Assembly: GCA_028023455.1 (NCBI GenBank)
Contig: JAQFVV010012529.1
Coordinates: forward strand, 1,920,001 to 1,984,000
Reading direction: 5' to 3'
DNA: 64,000 nucleotides
Origin: Epiperipatus broadwayi
Lineage: Eukaryota > Onychophora > Udeonychophora > Euonychophora > Peripatidae
Under the pieces are notes generated by a model, which was not told the DNA's origin, ran no database searches, and was given only the letters and a program-made list of their open reading frames with translations. This document shows, one piece after another, positions 32,506 through 45,319 of the stretch (positions are counted from its first letter, which is position 1; the number at the start of each line of letters is the position of its first letter). A program made the translations under genes and the position numbers.

Positions 32506-33149
32506 ATTTTATAAGACAAAATCATTTATAATTTTCTGGAAAATAGTATTAAATTAATGCAAAAGTTTTAAATGCTATTTTATACATTTCTTTTATCATA
32601 CTTTTCAATAAGTATTGAGTTTTTAAGTTGTGATTGAAACTTAAAAGGAGTGTTATAAAATAAAAATTATTTTACTTATCTAAGTCAATAAATTAATTCA
32701 ATAACCAGTTTGTTTTTAATGTCTATCAGTAGTAACTAGTTCAGTTAATATTATACACTTACAGATTTTAATAATGTGACAAGCCATAAATATTATGTCT
32801 GTAAATTATTATTTTGTACAAGAATTAACAAATTTACTCCATTAATCATAAACTAAAAAAAAAAAAGGGAATACTTGAAATTGAAATTATGAACTTTATT
32901 CATGAACATTGTTCATACCAAATATAAAGAATATATTTTCAATTATGACAAAAAGTGTCAGCACTTGACTTCACAATTGATAATGATAGCATAAAAGTGT
33001 TTGACTATTTTTGATTTTCTGAATAACACCAAAGAATCTATTAATCAATAAATTTATTCCTAAATTAATCCTGGATAGAGCCTAATGAGAATCATGAGAA
33101 AGATTTTTTAAAACTTCAGAATTGTTTCTTTGTAGTCAGAAATTGAAAA
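32506..33149. other. AT-rich sequence without recognised features
   Basis: No ORF, RNA gene or repeat partner seen. Confidence 0.4.
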
Positions 33150-33317
33150 AGTAGACTAGGAAAAGTGCTCATGCTTTTGAACTGTGGTGTTAATAAAGAC
33201 ATTGGATTGAGTATTTCATGCATAGCAAGGAAAACAAGCAAATGAATACTTGGATCAGATTAGACCTGAACTTTCACTTGAAGCATAAATGATTAAGCTA
33301 AAGTATTCTGTTTTGGT
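33150..33317 (+). pseudogene. LINE fragment (FELWC-type C-terminus), 5' piece
   Basis: Plus-strand frame from 33167 gives AHAFELWC, two stops, RHWIEYFM and then sequence ending LNFHLKHK. A F-E-L-W-C-W-R-R block followed by a P-E-L-S-L-E-like block is the C-terminal region after the RT domain in one group of LINEs. The frame stops at 33317, where the RTE-like element starts, and resumes after it at 34532. The RT of the same LINE group may be represented at 47630-47890. Confidence 0.6.
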
Positions 33318-34544
33318 CTGTAGAGAACATTGGATTTCCACCAACCAAGAGAACAAGCTGGATTTAAAAATGGTTTTAGTACAGTAGATCATATCCAGGT
33401 ATTGAGAGAAGTTATAGAAAGGACAAATGAATATGAGGTGCCATTATGTTTTGGATTTGTAGATTATGAAAAGGCATTTGATTCTATAAACATTTCTTCA
33501 GTGATTAAAGCATTGGATCATTAAGGTATAGATCCAGGATATTATCATATTTTAAAGAATATTTATAAAAATGCAGCAGCAACAATTAAATTACATAATG
33601 ATACTGGGAAAGTCAACATTGAGAAGGGTGTAAGACAGGGTGACTCCATAGCTCCAAAATTTTTTACAGCAGTGCTGCAAGAATATTTTGTGGATTAAAA
33701 TGGGAAGCTAAAGGAGTGAAAGTAAATGGAGTTTATTTAAGTCATTCAGATTTTGCAGATGATATAATTGTTTTTGCAAATAATGATTTAAAGCTGCAGG
33801 AAATGTTGCAGGAGTTATCAGATGAAAGTCGGAAAGTAGGACTAAAGATAAATGTTAAAAAGACTAAAGTAATGTTTAATCAATTTTCTCAAAATATGAA
33901 AATAAAGATTGATTATGATGAGTTAGAAGAAGTTAACAGTTACAAATACCTTGGTCAGATTATTAATACAGATGGAAACATAATGGATGAAATTAATCAT
34001 AGAATTAAACTTGGTTGGAGTGCTTTTGGCAGAAATAACTTGATACTAAAAGAAAATATGCCTATGTGTTTGAAAAGGAAGGTTTTTAATAAATGTGTTT
34101 TACCAGTTCTTACTTATGGATCTGAGATTTGGACACCTAATAGAAGAGCAATACAGAGACTTCAGACCATTCAAAGAAGTATGGAGAGATGCATGTTGGG
34201 AATAACAAGAAGAGATCGAAAACACAATGTATGGGTAAGAGAACAAACAGGTGTTACTGACCTCATTGAAAAAATTAAGAGATTGAAGTGGAGTTGGGCT
34301 GGACATATTGCTAGAAAAGATGATAATAGATGGACAATTGAAATTTTATACTGGATTCCAAGAGATTGTAAAAGATCCAGAAAGAGTCCACATGTTAGAT
34401 GGATGGATGAAATAAGAAAGTGTGCGGGGGTGTGCGGGGGTGATGTGGAGAAGAGAAGCTAAAGATCGGAGATAGGTTGAACTTGGAGAGACCTTCATCC
34501 TGCAGTGGATTGATAATGGTTGATGATGATGATTCTGTTTTGGT
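33305..34544 (+). mobile_element. RTE-like LINE insertion (33318-34531) with 13 bp TSD
   Basis: 'attctgttttggt' occurs at 33305-33317 and again at 34532-34544, bracketing the element. The tail before the right copy is a short (TGA)n run after 'cagtggattgataatggt', as usual for RTE-type LINEs. The element starts inside the RT domain, so it is 5'-truncated, which is normal for target-primed reverse transcription. Confidence 0.8.
33318..34475 (+). pseudogene. RTE-like reverse transcriptase, truncated and frameshifted
   Basis: The first frame (33330-33524, 64 codons) has DFHQPREQAGF, FSTVDHIQVLREVIER and CFGFVDYEKAFDSI, the start of a LINE RT with its first catalytic Asp (F-x-D-Y-x-K-A-F-D). After a stop, GVRQGDSIAPK lies at about 33628-33660. 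The long frame (33716-34462, 248 codons) carries HSDFADDIIVFA, the A/F-A-D-D catalytic box, then INVKKTKVM, YKYLGQIINTDGN and KRKVFNKCVLPVLTYGSEIW. The C-terminal region shows RLKWSWAGHIARKDDNRW and HVRWMDEIRK. The catalytic boxes are intact and only a few stops or shifts interrupt it, so this is one of the youngest elements here. The upstream endonuclease domain is missing. Confidence 0.9.
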
Positions 34545-34625
34545 TATATCATAAGATAGTCTAATTCTTTAGAAAAATATATTTGAAAAGTTAGTGATGA
34601 AAGACAGATATTAACAACTAGTAAT
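34532..34625 (+). pseudogene. LINE fragment (FELWC-type C-terminus), 3' piece
   Basis: After the RTE insertion the plus strand reads FGYIIR, stop, SNSLEKYI and VSDERQ. This continues the F-G-H-x-x-R and S-L-E-K blocks that follow FELWC in that LINE group. It shows that the two pieces were one element before the RTE insertion. Confidence 0.5.
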
Positions 34626-35284
34626 GAAATCATTGGAATTTATCATCACAATAATGAAAGTCCTTCTGAACATCACAACTTTTCTCTCGAAGCCTTTTTT
34701 TCCCCTTCTGTTTTACAATAGTAATATTTATATTCAACCACAACCTTATGTAAGCACTAAGCAAGTAATAAATGCTAATAAAGTCTGCTAGTAGACAGAA
34801 AAATGTTGAGATAGTCCACAAATACTGCTTGCAAGTCCAATGATTATTCAATGCTTATATGAGATTATAAATGAAGATAAATAACAATGCTGTTGTTTTT
34901 CCTTCTTAATTGATAGAATAATTAATTGTCTTTTATATTTTGATTTAATGTTACAATATTCTTAATTTTTATTTGTATAAATTCATATATTTATCATGTA
35001 TCAATACATAGAACTGGATTTTTAATAAAGAATAAAACACTTCTAAACATGGTAAGCTAAAAGAACACTGTAATTCCCTTAGTATATTTTTTAAAAGTTA
35101 ATCCATGATAATAATATGCATTGTTATGTCAGTAATATTTGAACTGCATAAAACTTTGTTTAGATGGCTACATACAATGGCTTATGACTAATATAATTCC
35201 TGCAGATAATTGAAAACTTTTACTAAAATTCTTTAATTTTTTCTGCATGAATAGATGAAATTTCTGTATAAATATTGTACTGGT

Positions 35285-35515
35285 CAAAAAATGTATGTCC
35301 ATCCAACAAGATTTAGAATCTGAGCAAAAGTACCTCGAATCCAATCATGCCCAAGATACTCAGGTCAGGAGCAATCATGAATTCTAACCTGTTTGCCCAT
35401 TCCCCAAATCTATAACACTACGGACAACACTTACGGCGATACTACATAAATTAATTATTTCCGGGACCATTGCTACATCGTTTTTCATGGGAACTCAGCT
35501 GATGATGATGATGAG
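35285..35515 (+). repeat. Possible 3' end of another LINE
   Basis: A less AT-rich stretch ('atactcaggtcaggagcaat', 'cggacaacacttacggcgat', 'tccgggaccattgctacatc') ends in 'ctgatgatgatgatgag', a (GAT)n tail like that of the RTE copy at 34519-34531. No RT motif is visible. The call rests on composition and the tail. Confidence 0.3.
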
Positions 35516-36029
35516 AGATTGAGTGAACCCAAGATATAAATTAAAAACATACATAAACATAAAGATTATTAAGGAGATTCGAACAACTGGATTAAAGTTT
35601 AAAAATATAAATATTTATTTTGACAAAAATTCAAGATTTTATATATGTAATCAACTTCATGCAGTTTAAACTATTATCTTGGTTACAAATATTTGACAAT
35701 CTTCATACAATTATTTTATTTTAATAGATATCAATTTAGTGTGGCGGTTACAATATTGAACATATATTTAAAATAGGTTTTTATTCAAAGTTACAAAAAA
35801 AACAACAAATTTATCTGGGTGATTGGCAGATATTTATACATTAAGACACATATAAAGTTATTGCAATAATAGAGTTTCACTGTTTGGATGACATTAATGA
35901 GATGCCTTGGTATTGAGTACATAACTTTATTTTCATTTATTGAATTTATTTACAACACTAAAATGAGGATACATTGTGATCAAAATATACTTAAAAACAT
36001 TTATTTATTAAACATTTTCGACATTTAAC

Positions 36030-37545
36030 TAGAAAATATTGTGAAACCCTCTCAATACGGGAATTGATTATTTCAATAAAGGGGAGGGCAGCTTCATGAG
36101 AGGTTGGATTTAAACTCCAACTAAAAATATTACAAAGAGAAAAACGTTTCATTATTACACATCGTTAAGGTTTATTTTGTCAAATAGGCTAAAGAAAACT
36201 AACTATAAGAAATTGCGGTGCTAGCATAATAGCCGAATATTTGCAGATCCAATATTTTGAGGTACTTTATCGTATTACGAAAGAAAACAGTCTAGCCGAC
36301 TTGCCACCCCCACATTTTGTGGAATCGACTGACAAAAAGTTCTTGGACGGAGATGCATTGGCCTGAACTTTGGCGGAATTATCCCATGAATTGCTCTCGT
36401 TACACTAATATATATATGTATACAGTCCAGGGACATTCAACACCCTGTTTACAATCTGAAACAAAAATGAGATGACTCGAATGTTCCGACGCAGTCTCTA
36501 GATAAAGCTTAATAATATGAAGAGTGGCCTATGCTAACAATACTTTTATAAGAATAGGAAATCATTTAGTTTAAATATTAACATAAAGCCTTAAATGGTT
36601 TAACAAATACGCAATGATATGTTAAAATAATGACCCATATGAGATAAAATTATTTATCAAAAGTTAACGCTATAATTAATGAAGTGTGCATTGCTCCCCT
36701 TTATTGAATCACTATTTTGTTTAACATATATAAAAAAACTAAAATTCGCGCACTTAAAAGTGTGAATAACAAAATAGATTTAAGTCACCAGTCTTTTGGC
36801 GATGATGATTAATAAGGAAATGAACAAAGTTAACGGACACCAATATCCACCCCAGATTGAAAGTATTTATACATTTTGTATAAATTTATGATCAAATATT
36901 TTTTTAAAAGCATATACTTATTTAAAATACAAATTCAATCTTACGAGCTATTTAGAAATAAATAAATAAGAACTCATTACCCCCCTCTTCTAAGTTTGTG
37001 AGACCGGGTTTGATTGGCATTTACAAATAAAAGTTTAGTGAAAAATATAAAAATATTATTTAAAATAAATTATAACTGCACTAAATTATAAAAAAAGTAA
37101 GAAGCGTGAGTTGGGGGAAATATTTCATAGTAGTATTAATTTGATAGAAGAGAATCGATATAAAGAAAAGAAAATAACTTAATTTAACATACTCGCCGAT
37201 TAGCGAGTTAAAAGAGATTCAACAGGAAGAAAACATAAATTTTATAGTTACAAGCTAGAATTAGGTAATACAATTATGTCTTTGGGCTGGTTACCTCAGG
37301 ATTGTATGGAATAAAATAAGCACGAGTCTAGGCGGCATTCTTTAACTTGTCTTGGCCTCGGTGGTTCTTTGACGGCACAAACACATTTGAGCGGTAGAAG
37401 CTACATCTCTGCACAGCGAAGAGTAGAGCTGAAGGTGTAGGCGAAGTGGCTGATGCCCCTCAAAAATTACACAGACATGAAGTCGGTTAACGACTATTGA
37501 CCGAACTCTGACACAATAGATTTTTGGCCCTATTTATACAAACTT
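36030..37545 (-). other. GC-richer block, candidate LTR or transcription unit on the minus strand
   Basis: It contains conspicuously non-AT segments: 36290-36400 ('ttgccacccccacattttg', 'cctgaactttggcggaatta') and 37300-37510 ('gcctcggtggttctttgac', 'gagcggtagaagctacatc'). On the minus strand a TATA/Inr promoter at 37504-37538 is followed about 217 nt downstream by a donor-like CAATCCTGAG|GTAACC (plus about 37292). AATAAA-type signals lie beyond the low end (plus 'tttatttacaacac' near 35949). No protein frame is convincing. The layout mirrors 18815-20200. It could be a solo LTR, a retroelement leader or a host non-coding exon. Confidence 0.4.
37504..37538 (-). promoter_or_regulatory. Core promoter: TATA box and initiator, minus strand
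   Basis: Minus-strand TATAAATAGGGCC begins at 37538. The initiator-like GTCAGAGTTCGG places A(+1) at 37509, 29 nt downstream of the first T. TATA sequence, spacing and TCAG initiator all match a strong metazoan pol II promoter. No downstream promoter element is evident at +28 to +33. Confidence 0.6.
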
Positions 37546-37559
37546 TGAGGTATTCAAAG

Positions 37560-39988
37560 AATGTTTTTAATTAAACTTCTTATCCCTTAATTAATCTTTA
37601 ATTTACAGAAATGTTTTTTCTTTTGTTATTGGAGATGCAATTGCAAGATAACTGGCTAAAAATAAATTCAAATCTATTTCCAGATTGGAAATAGACTTGA
37701 TAAAAATGTTAACAGCTAACTAAAATCAATTAGCTTTGTTTTAAATTTTACTTTAATTTAAAAATTCCTTTTTAATCATGAAACAAAGTAATCTTCCCAC
37801 CCCTTTAATTACTCTTGGACAGTTAATGACTGCATCTTCCATCTTGGATATTTGTGTAATTACATGAAGAAAAATATCTATAAAATAAATAACATATAGT
37901 TAAGAAAAAAAAATACAAAATTATTTACAAGATTTGTTTGTGCTTTTATATATATAAAAGCTCCATTAATATATGTATATATCTGAGTCACATCTATAAA
38001 AGTTAATATTTAAAATTAAAGAAAATTTGTATTTGAGAATTATATTTATAAATTTTTATAGACGCTTCTCAGAAATATATGTATAGTTTATATACATGTG
38101 ATGAAAAAAAAAACATGTAACGTGGGTTAAGTGGTAGAACAGTGAAGCTTTATCTTGGGCTAAGATTGACTGCTACAATATTTTAATATTAAAAATTATA
38201 CCATATCTTTAATTAAACAGGGTAGGAAGGCTGAAAAAAAAATTGTCAAGTAGATTTATATTGATGTATCAGCATTAGAAATTTAAACAATTTGTAAATA
38301 AAACAGTATGCTTTCCTTACTATCTTAAAACTGTCAGGAATTATATATTACATCTAGACTGTATGTATTCTGAGTTTGATTGTTATATGAAATCAGAAAA
38401 TGATGTGTATATATATCTTAAGTAGCAATAGACAATCTATAATATTATTTAATTGTTTGATTAAAATGAATCATTTGGATTATTCCTTATGAATATTTCA
38501 TTCCAGTAAATTCTTTGCAGGAAGAGATTTGGGCATTAAAAAACAAAATTAATTAGGAGGAGATTATAATCTTCTCCTAATAATTATAATTGCAGCAAGC
38601 ATTCTTGGTTGAAAATAATAGGTTATCCCAAGGGAATAGAATTTGTGAATCAAATGTAAAAGTAAGAAAAATAAAATAGAAATTCATATAACATTATAAT
38701 ATTTGCCAAAAAACAATTTTACTAAAATTTTTCCATAACCTGCTTCATTTATTGACAAATAGATCTTTTTAAATGAATTCAACAAAAACATACAATATAA
38801 ATATAAAAAACAAAATAACCTTCCCATCATTTACTTCAAAAAACAATTTCCTTTAACATCAAAAGTTGTTTTCATGAGATTGATGGCATCAGATTCAGTA
38901 AGTTTTATCATCAAAGTTTTTTTTACTTTTTTTTTTCAATCCACTTTTTTCATAAAAAAATAACTTGTGCATTGTTAAATATTTTATGACCTGTATTCAA
39001 TTCATTTATATACAAAGCTGGATTACGATATCTATTTTTAACTCTATTTTTAAAAACTTTAACTCTTTCATAAAGACTTAATTTACTTTAACCTATATAA
39101 ATTTTATGACAACTGTAAGGAATTTAATAAACTACCCCAGGAATAGATTTTTTAATAGATGAAACCATGGTTATGGAAGAATTTTAATAAAATTTTGTTT
39201 TTGGATAGCATTGTAATGTTATATGAATTTCTATTTGATTTATAAATACTAGTATAGCATTAGGCAGTATTTAAAGTAGGAAAAAGGATGACAAAAAATT
39301 CTAATGTTGAAAAGCATTTATCATAATTTTTTTAAGGATAAGTTATCACAATTTTTCTTTTTTTTAATTGATTGTATATAATTAGATAGACATTCTGTTA
39401 ATTAGAGATGGTTATTGTAGCTTGAATTAATTATAATATCAATTATTCTAACTGCTTGATTTTTAACTTCTATTTATTCTTTTATAAAAAATAAAATTAT
39501 ATTAGTGAACCTAATTTGATACAGTCATTTATTTATATGTGTTATATATAACAATAAATAAAGTCAAAATAGTTTGGCCTGGTAAATGAAATGAAATGCA
39601 AAAACAATGAGAGCAAAATGAAATGGGACATTTGAAAGAAATATAAAATGAAATAGGGGATCTATTACTGTTTAGGTATAAATTTAGAAAGAAATCCTTG
39701 ATTACTAGACAAGCAATTGAAGACAGTAATAATAAAAAAAAATGGTAGCATTGCTTATATATGCATGCACATACATATATAATCACAAACTATAAATATA
39801 AAGCTAAATTTCTTATTAAAAAAAAAAGAGATGCAATAGTTAATCCTTATAACTTACGATTGAAAATGGAAAAATAAAATAGAATGTTTTAAAGATGTTA
39901 TTGTTGTTTATAGATATGGGATATTTGAAAAGTAACTATACACATATGGATGATGTAATATATTTTATTTTTATTTATATGCTATATG
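37560..39988. other. AT-rich sequence with minor dyads
   Basis: I see no gene. A small palindrome 'aggaggagattataatcttc' with 'tcct' following lies at about 38555-38579. The remainder is AT-rich with A/T runs. Confidence 0.45.
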
Positions 39989-39989
39989 T

Positions 39990-40930
39990 ACAGTATTTGT
40001 GTCATCAATTACAAAAGATGTTCAAAATGTTCTCCATGAGCATTCAGACATGTCTGTATTTGTTTAATCTTATTATGAAATACTTTTTTTAGTTCTTCAT
40101 TTTACAGACTTGATATAGACTCTGATTGCAGCTTCCAATTCTTCATTGGAATGTGGGTTTTCATACATCTTGACTTTCACACCTCCCTAATGGTAAGTCT
40201 AATGAACTCAGATCAGAAGCTCTGGAAAACCCACAAGTCTTGAGAAATTACGTGGACACCAAGGATTTCTTAAAGGACAATCATTATTGTCTAGTAGTAT
40301 GTGCTTTGATGTTATTTTGCTGAAACCATAAATTATTTATTTCATTTTCATTAAATTCACCATTGAATGAGTACACAATATCATTATAGAGATGATCACT
40401 GGTGACATTATTATAAATCACTGATGCTCTTTCTTGATATTGCCATCCAAAATCACCTTTTGTTTGTGGAGCCCCATCTGTAAAAAAATATCTTCATTGT
40501 TGTTTGCAATTAGCTGTTGAACCACCAATAGTATCATATGCACTTTTGGTTATCTATTTCAGTTTTTATACAGCAGTAACTTTGTAGGAGAAAAGGCTAA
40601 GTTTCTTCTTTATTGCTACATGTGCCACACCAACAGTGATGTGATGTTGTTGTGTCAACTTCTGAATTAACTTTGAATTCTGCATTATTGAATTATTAAT
40701 ATTGAAAAGTTTATTTCCAGTGAGGTCAGATGGATGTCCAGTATGCTTAATGTTGCAACTGAGCCTGTTTCATGGAACTTCTCTATTAATTCCCACACTG
40801 TGTGCTAATTTGGCACTATTGTTTCAAGAAATTTTTGATAAAACTGCTCGCTATATATTGTCCTCTAAAATAATCAATAAAATACATGTTCTTTTAATGG
40901 CAAACTATTTTTGTGGATATTCACAGTACA
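39990..40930 (-). pseudogene. mariner/IS630-superfamily transposase, decayed
   Basis: Minus-strand reading in shifting frames gives a consistent transposase order. An N-terminal helix-turn-helix piece VWELIEKFHETGSVATL with PGHPSDLTG is at about 40740-40800. A middle segment TDGAPQTKGDFGWQYQERA is at about 40430-40490. SFNGEFNENE then LWFQQNNIKAHTTRQ (W-F-Q-Q-D-G-A-x-x-H in active proteins, here D changed to N) are at about 40290-40370, then RASDLSSLDL (R-S-P-D-L-like) near 40200. Several stops and shifts make it dead. No terminal inverted repeats were found around it. The plus-strand frames over the region are shadows. Confidence 0.7.
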
Positions 40931-41103
40931 ACTGACTATTTCATGCTACTGCAAGCCCATAGCCGTCAATTTTACCAACTGACTAATTTAAAATGCCCAT
41001 TTCTTATTTATTTTATATATTTATATTAATTTTATACTTACTTGTTAAACATCCAATATATGCATATATAATAATATTTATATTGCAGTGAAATGTAAAA
41101 TTA

Positions 41104-41255
41104 TATTCCACAAAAGTGTGTGAACAATTAAAAATCATTACTATATTAATATTTAAAATATCTTAGCTGGACTTTTGATGCATCAAAAAATCAGTTAAGT
41201 AATTTTAAATATTAGCATTAATAATTATTAATTGTCCATACACTTTTGTGTAATA
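41104..41255. mobile_element. 148 bp Tc1/mariner-type MITE (41106-41253) with TA TSD
   Basis: The element is almost one palindrome. 'ccacaaaagtgtgtgaacaa' on the left pairs with 'ttgtccatacacttttgtg' on the right, down to a central 'tgatgcatca'. TA flanks both sides (41104-41105 and 41254-41255). Length, TA duplication and the CACAAAAGTGT terminus fit a Tc1/mariner MITE. It lies about 180 bp from the mariner-type transposase, but relatedness to it is unproven. Confidence 0.8.
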
Positions 41256-42969
41256 TAATTTTTTATGTACATACATATTCTTAATGAGTAACCATACCAA
41301 AAATTCAACTATGTAGTAACACCTTTTAGGCGAAGTAATTTATCACAATTGTGATTTTAGAAAATGATTGTTGTACAGGAATTGTGTATTTTTATCTAAA
41401 TAGATAAAAATGGCCTTACTACTCTAATAAGAGTAAAAGTGAAATTATTAAATATTAGTTTTACTGTAAATCTCTGAAATTATTTCCATCTGTGCTATCT
41501 TAAATCCTATGAGGAACTTAAACAGCTTGGTATTTGAAATAAAAATGTTATAATTGGAGAAATTAAAAACAACTGCAAGCATCAATAGGATTCTAACTCT
41601 TGATAATAAAAGTAATTTTGGGAAAAAATATTTTTCTAAAGTAAATGTGAGGTATAACATATTATTTTCAACTACTTGGGAATCTGTAAAACTAAAGATC
41701 CTGTGGTAAGAAAATATTCTTGAAATGGAAAATGATAGTGGATCAAATATTTTTCAATTATCCAAGAAATAGGATTGATTATGACAAAAAAAAAAAGGCA
41801 TAGTTCCATTCTAAATTGTGATTCAGCTTGGATATCAGTTAGATTAGAAAACTGATGATATACTAGAATTATATTTAATAAGACAATACATCTACCATCC
41901 AATATTCGTAAATAGTGTATGTGGGTGTGTGCATACATAAGTAAAGTTCTAGGCAGTTTAAATCTGATTGAACCAGAAACAACTGCCACTAACCAAGTTA
42001 ACATTAGTAGAAGATGCTTTACTAGATTCAAACAGCAAAAATCTTTCTTATCATCAGTTGGATAATGTAAACATAATCGTGCCTATGGTGGAAAATAAAT
42101 ATTGATTCCAGCTGAAAAGGTCAGATGGGACATAGTAATATTAATCACCTCAAAAGGTGATGAAAATATTTATATATCTAGGACTACTAAATAGAAATAC
42201 ATAATATGTAATCTTAGAGAAATCTTAACAATAATACAAGAGTTTTCTAGCTTTGCAAAACTGAGCTGCAATCATTTTTTTTTATTAACTGTCTCTAAAT
42301 TCATAGAGTTATTACTTATTTATTCAAAATATATTTACATAAAATTTTGTTCTTGTCCTATTAAAACCCTAGTTGCAGTTTTATCAGGATAAATTATCAT
42401 AAATAATTTAAATAATTACAATAATAACACACACAAGAATATTCAAGTTTAACCCATCTTTTATTTGTAATAACCAACATAGTAAAGTTTCATTCTTATA
42501 TTGGGTAATTCAGATTCAATGTAATTAGTACAAAATCAAAAGTGTATTTGAAAAGATGCTTTATAGAGATGTGATGAAGATTAGATGATTTTGGAACTAG
42601 AGTGAACTCTTAACATATATAGGGGATTAACAAAAAAAAATCAAATGACTTTCCCAGAGAAAGTATTTTCAGTTAATAAGGCCCCTAACTTTTACTAATA
42701 TGATGTTGTTATAAGTCTTTATATTATGAAATCAATAAATTTCTTTGAATATTTTATAATTGATGAGACATATGATAAGAGGAAAATGGAACTAAAAAAA
42801 AAGTCCCATAACAAAAAGTGATTTTTCAGTTCTGAGGAATTGCTTGATTAATAATGGACACTTTGACTTATGTAATAGAAGCCATTTTATTCATTAATTT
42901 ATGATAAGCAAAGAAACCTTTAAGTGGATACATGTAAAAAAATTCACCATTATGTATACAAACATCATT

Positions 42970-43060
42970 GAGCATCATTTCAATCTACAAAATACTGTTC
43001 TGCTTATTCACCAGATCTAAATCCTTCTAGAATACTTGAACTGCAGATGCATTGTAAATA
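42970..43060 (+). pseudogene. Possible Tc1/mariner transposase scrap
   Basis: One frame reads SAYSPDLNPSRILELQMH, matching the Y-S-P-D-L-N-P signature after the second catalytic residue in Tc1/mariner transposases. No other motif could be placed in 42700-43200, so this is a single-motif call. Confidence 0.3.
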
Positions 43061-43099
43061 CAAAAATAATCTGTTTCAATGAATGCTTTCACAGGAAAT

Positions 43100-45300
43100 T
43101 TTTTTACAACAAATTTTTTTTCTCAATAAATAAAGTCCCTTAATAAGAATATGATAATTCTGGAAATTTTTTTGAAAACTGGAATCTTAATCTAACAAAG
43201 ATAGTATGTTCAACTTTTTATTTGAATAACAAAGAAATATTTCATAATCTGAATGTCATTTTTTGCAACAATAATATACATTTCATGTTATTTAGAAGTA
43301 AACTTGAATAATATCCCAATTTTTTTTTCTAATCCATTTAAGATTAAAATAATTTTTAGTAATCTTCTACAAAACTGCTGGCATTATTTAAAGTCGGGAT
43401 GCAAGCATTTTTAAGACAGCCTCCAAAGCACTAATATATTCTAATAGTAAAATACTGTTCTCCTGTTTGAAGAAAAAAAGCGCTTAATAAACTTTTATAT
43501 CCTCAATTAAATGTTACCATTAAAAATATTGCTGGCATGAATCAAATCTATTACTTTGCAGTGACTTCCTGTTTTTCCACTCAATCTTCCACTAGATATC
43601 AGAAGAGAAGCAGAAAATATTAAAGGTCTCACTTTCTAATATGTCTAATTAAGAATTTTTTAAACAACCTTGAGATTCCTAGTTGGACATTTAGAAAGTG
43701 GATAATTTGATTTGAGACTAGCAATTATTTACCAGTAGAATATGCTAATGCTTTGGAAGCTATCCAAAAATTCTTGCATCACAACTCCATGTAATGACAG
43801 CCAGCTTTCTAATGAGGTTATTCCTAAAAACATTTTAAAATCTTAAATGAATGAATAAAATAAATTAGGCTATTGTCCAAGTTTTCTTCTAAGTAGCATG
43901 AGGTGTGTGCCTTATTTTATTGTTGCCAAAGATTATATTTAGATTATGAAATATTTATTTGTTATTCAGATGAAAAGTTGAGCATACTAAGAATAAGATT
44001 CCAGACTTTGAAAAAATTATATAATGAATGCTAGAGTGGCAGACATCTTTATCATGTTTTGTAAGGCAATGTTATCATTTTAGTTTACCTATTTGTTTAT
44101 TGTTGATGTCAAACAAAAATAACTTCAACAAACTAGAAAGTAGTAAAACCACAGTTTTAAAGTATTGAAAATTGTATATATAGATCAATGAATGCAAATG
44201 CTACAATGAATGTTATTGGTATACATGTATATAAGATGTTTCAGAGCTTTATTTCAGCACTGTGGTTTGAGGTTATATAAGTTTTAACTTGTTTACATTA
44301 AATGATAGCTTATGTTTTTTTTAATGTGTATACAATTTTTTTTGTGCTTTTAATATTCACTGTAAAGTTATTATGAGAAAGCTTATATTAAAGAAACAAT
44401 TTTTTCTATAATATAGCAGTCAAATGAAAAATGGTTTCACCATTGGTATTAGATTATAACTCTTCAAATTGTTTATCTTAAAGAAAATTGTTTACATTTT
44501 TTATGTGTAAGATTTTTTTTTAAGGCTTTTAAAAGTTTGATTATAGTTTTCACAAGAAAAAAAAATATTTATGCTTTTCCAATTTATATATGAAATTAAA
44601 AAAAAAAACAACTTTATATATAGAGATTAAACAAAGAATATGATTAGATATTACATCACTTTAATTTGTTAGCATTAAGTAAATCTGTTGATGATTTTTT
44701 GAGTGCTTATGATTTTTTATGTTGTGATTATGGAAAGTTTGTATATAATTTTTTATCATAGAAAAATATAATTTTCATTAGTAAAAGTTATTTGTTTTTC
44801 ATATTTAAGTTTTTAGTATAAAAATTAAATAAATTTATAATATTTAATTAAATGCTTTTATATTAACTTTCCCTGTCTATATTTCTGTCTATATGTCCAC
44901 ATTTTTGAATTTTTAACAATGAAAAAAAAAATCCGTTCCTGTTTAGAACTTTAACTCATCTTAAACCTTTTCAGAAAAAACTCTTTAACAACTGAGCCAA
45001 TGGAAATATTACATTTGTAGAATAAAATTTTGTTAATATTAATTTAATTCATACTTAATTAATTAAATTAATTAAATCTATCTGACAGAAGCATCACATT
45101 TGTAGACTAAAATTTTAATATTCATTTAAATCATACTTTATTAAAAAACCAATGCATAAATATTTTTATATAGTAAATGATCACATGATATTTAAATTTA
45201 AAATTCGTTTGTTAGATGGCATATTTTTAATTTTCATGTCTTCATATTAAATTATAATTTTTATCAGATTTTTTTGTAGTTTTAATTATTTTTTAAAATA
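43100..45300. other. AT-rich intergenic sequence
   Basis: No gene, RNA or repeat unit recognised. Some 'tgtatata...tttttaatgtg' phrases near 44230-44620 recur loosely, suggesting old local duplication. Confidence 0.4.
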
Positions 45301-45319
45301 ATATATAAATATAACTAAA

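Noticed and set aside
39529-39786. 85-codon minus-strand hydrophobic cysteine-rich frame, possible secreted peptide
   Set aside because: Composition follows AT-rich DNA. No signal-peptide cleavage context, splice sites or repeat relatives support a gene.
41672-42031. 119-codon minus-strand frame
   Set aside because: Nothing in it resembles a domain. Length is within what chance gives in 64 kb of mixed frames, and no promoter, splice or repeat context supports it.
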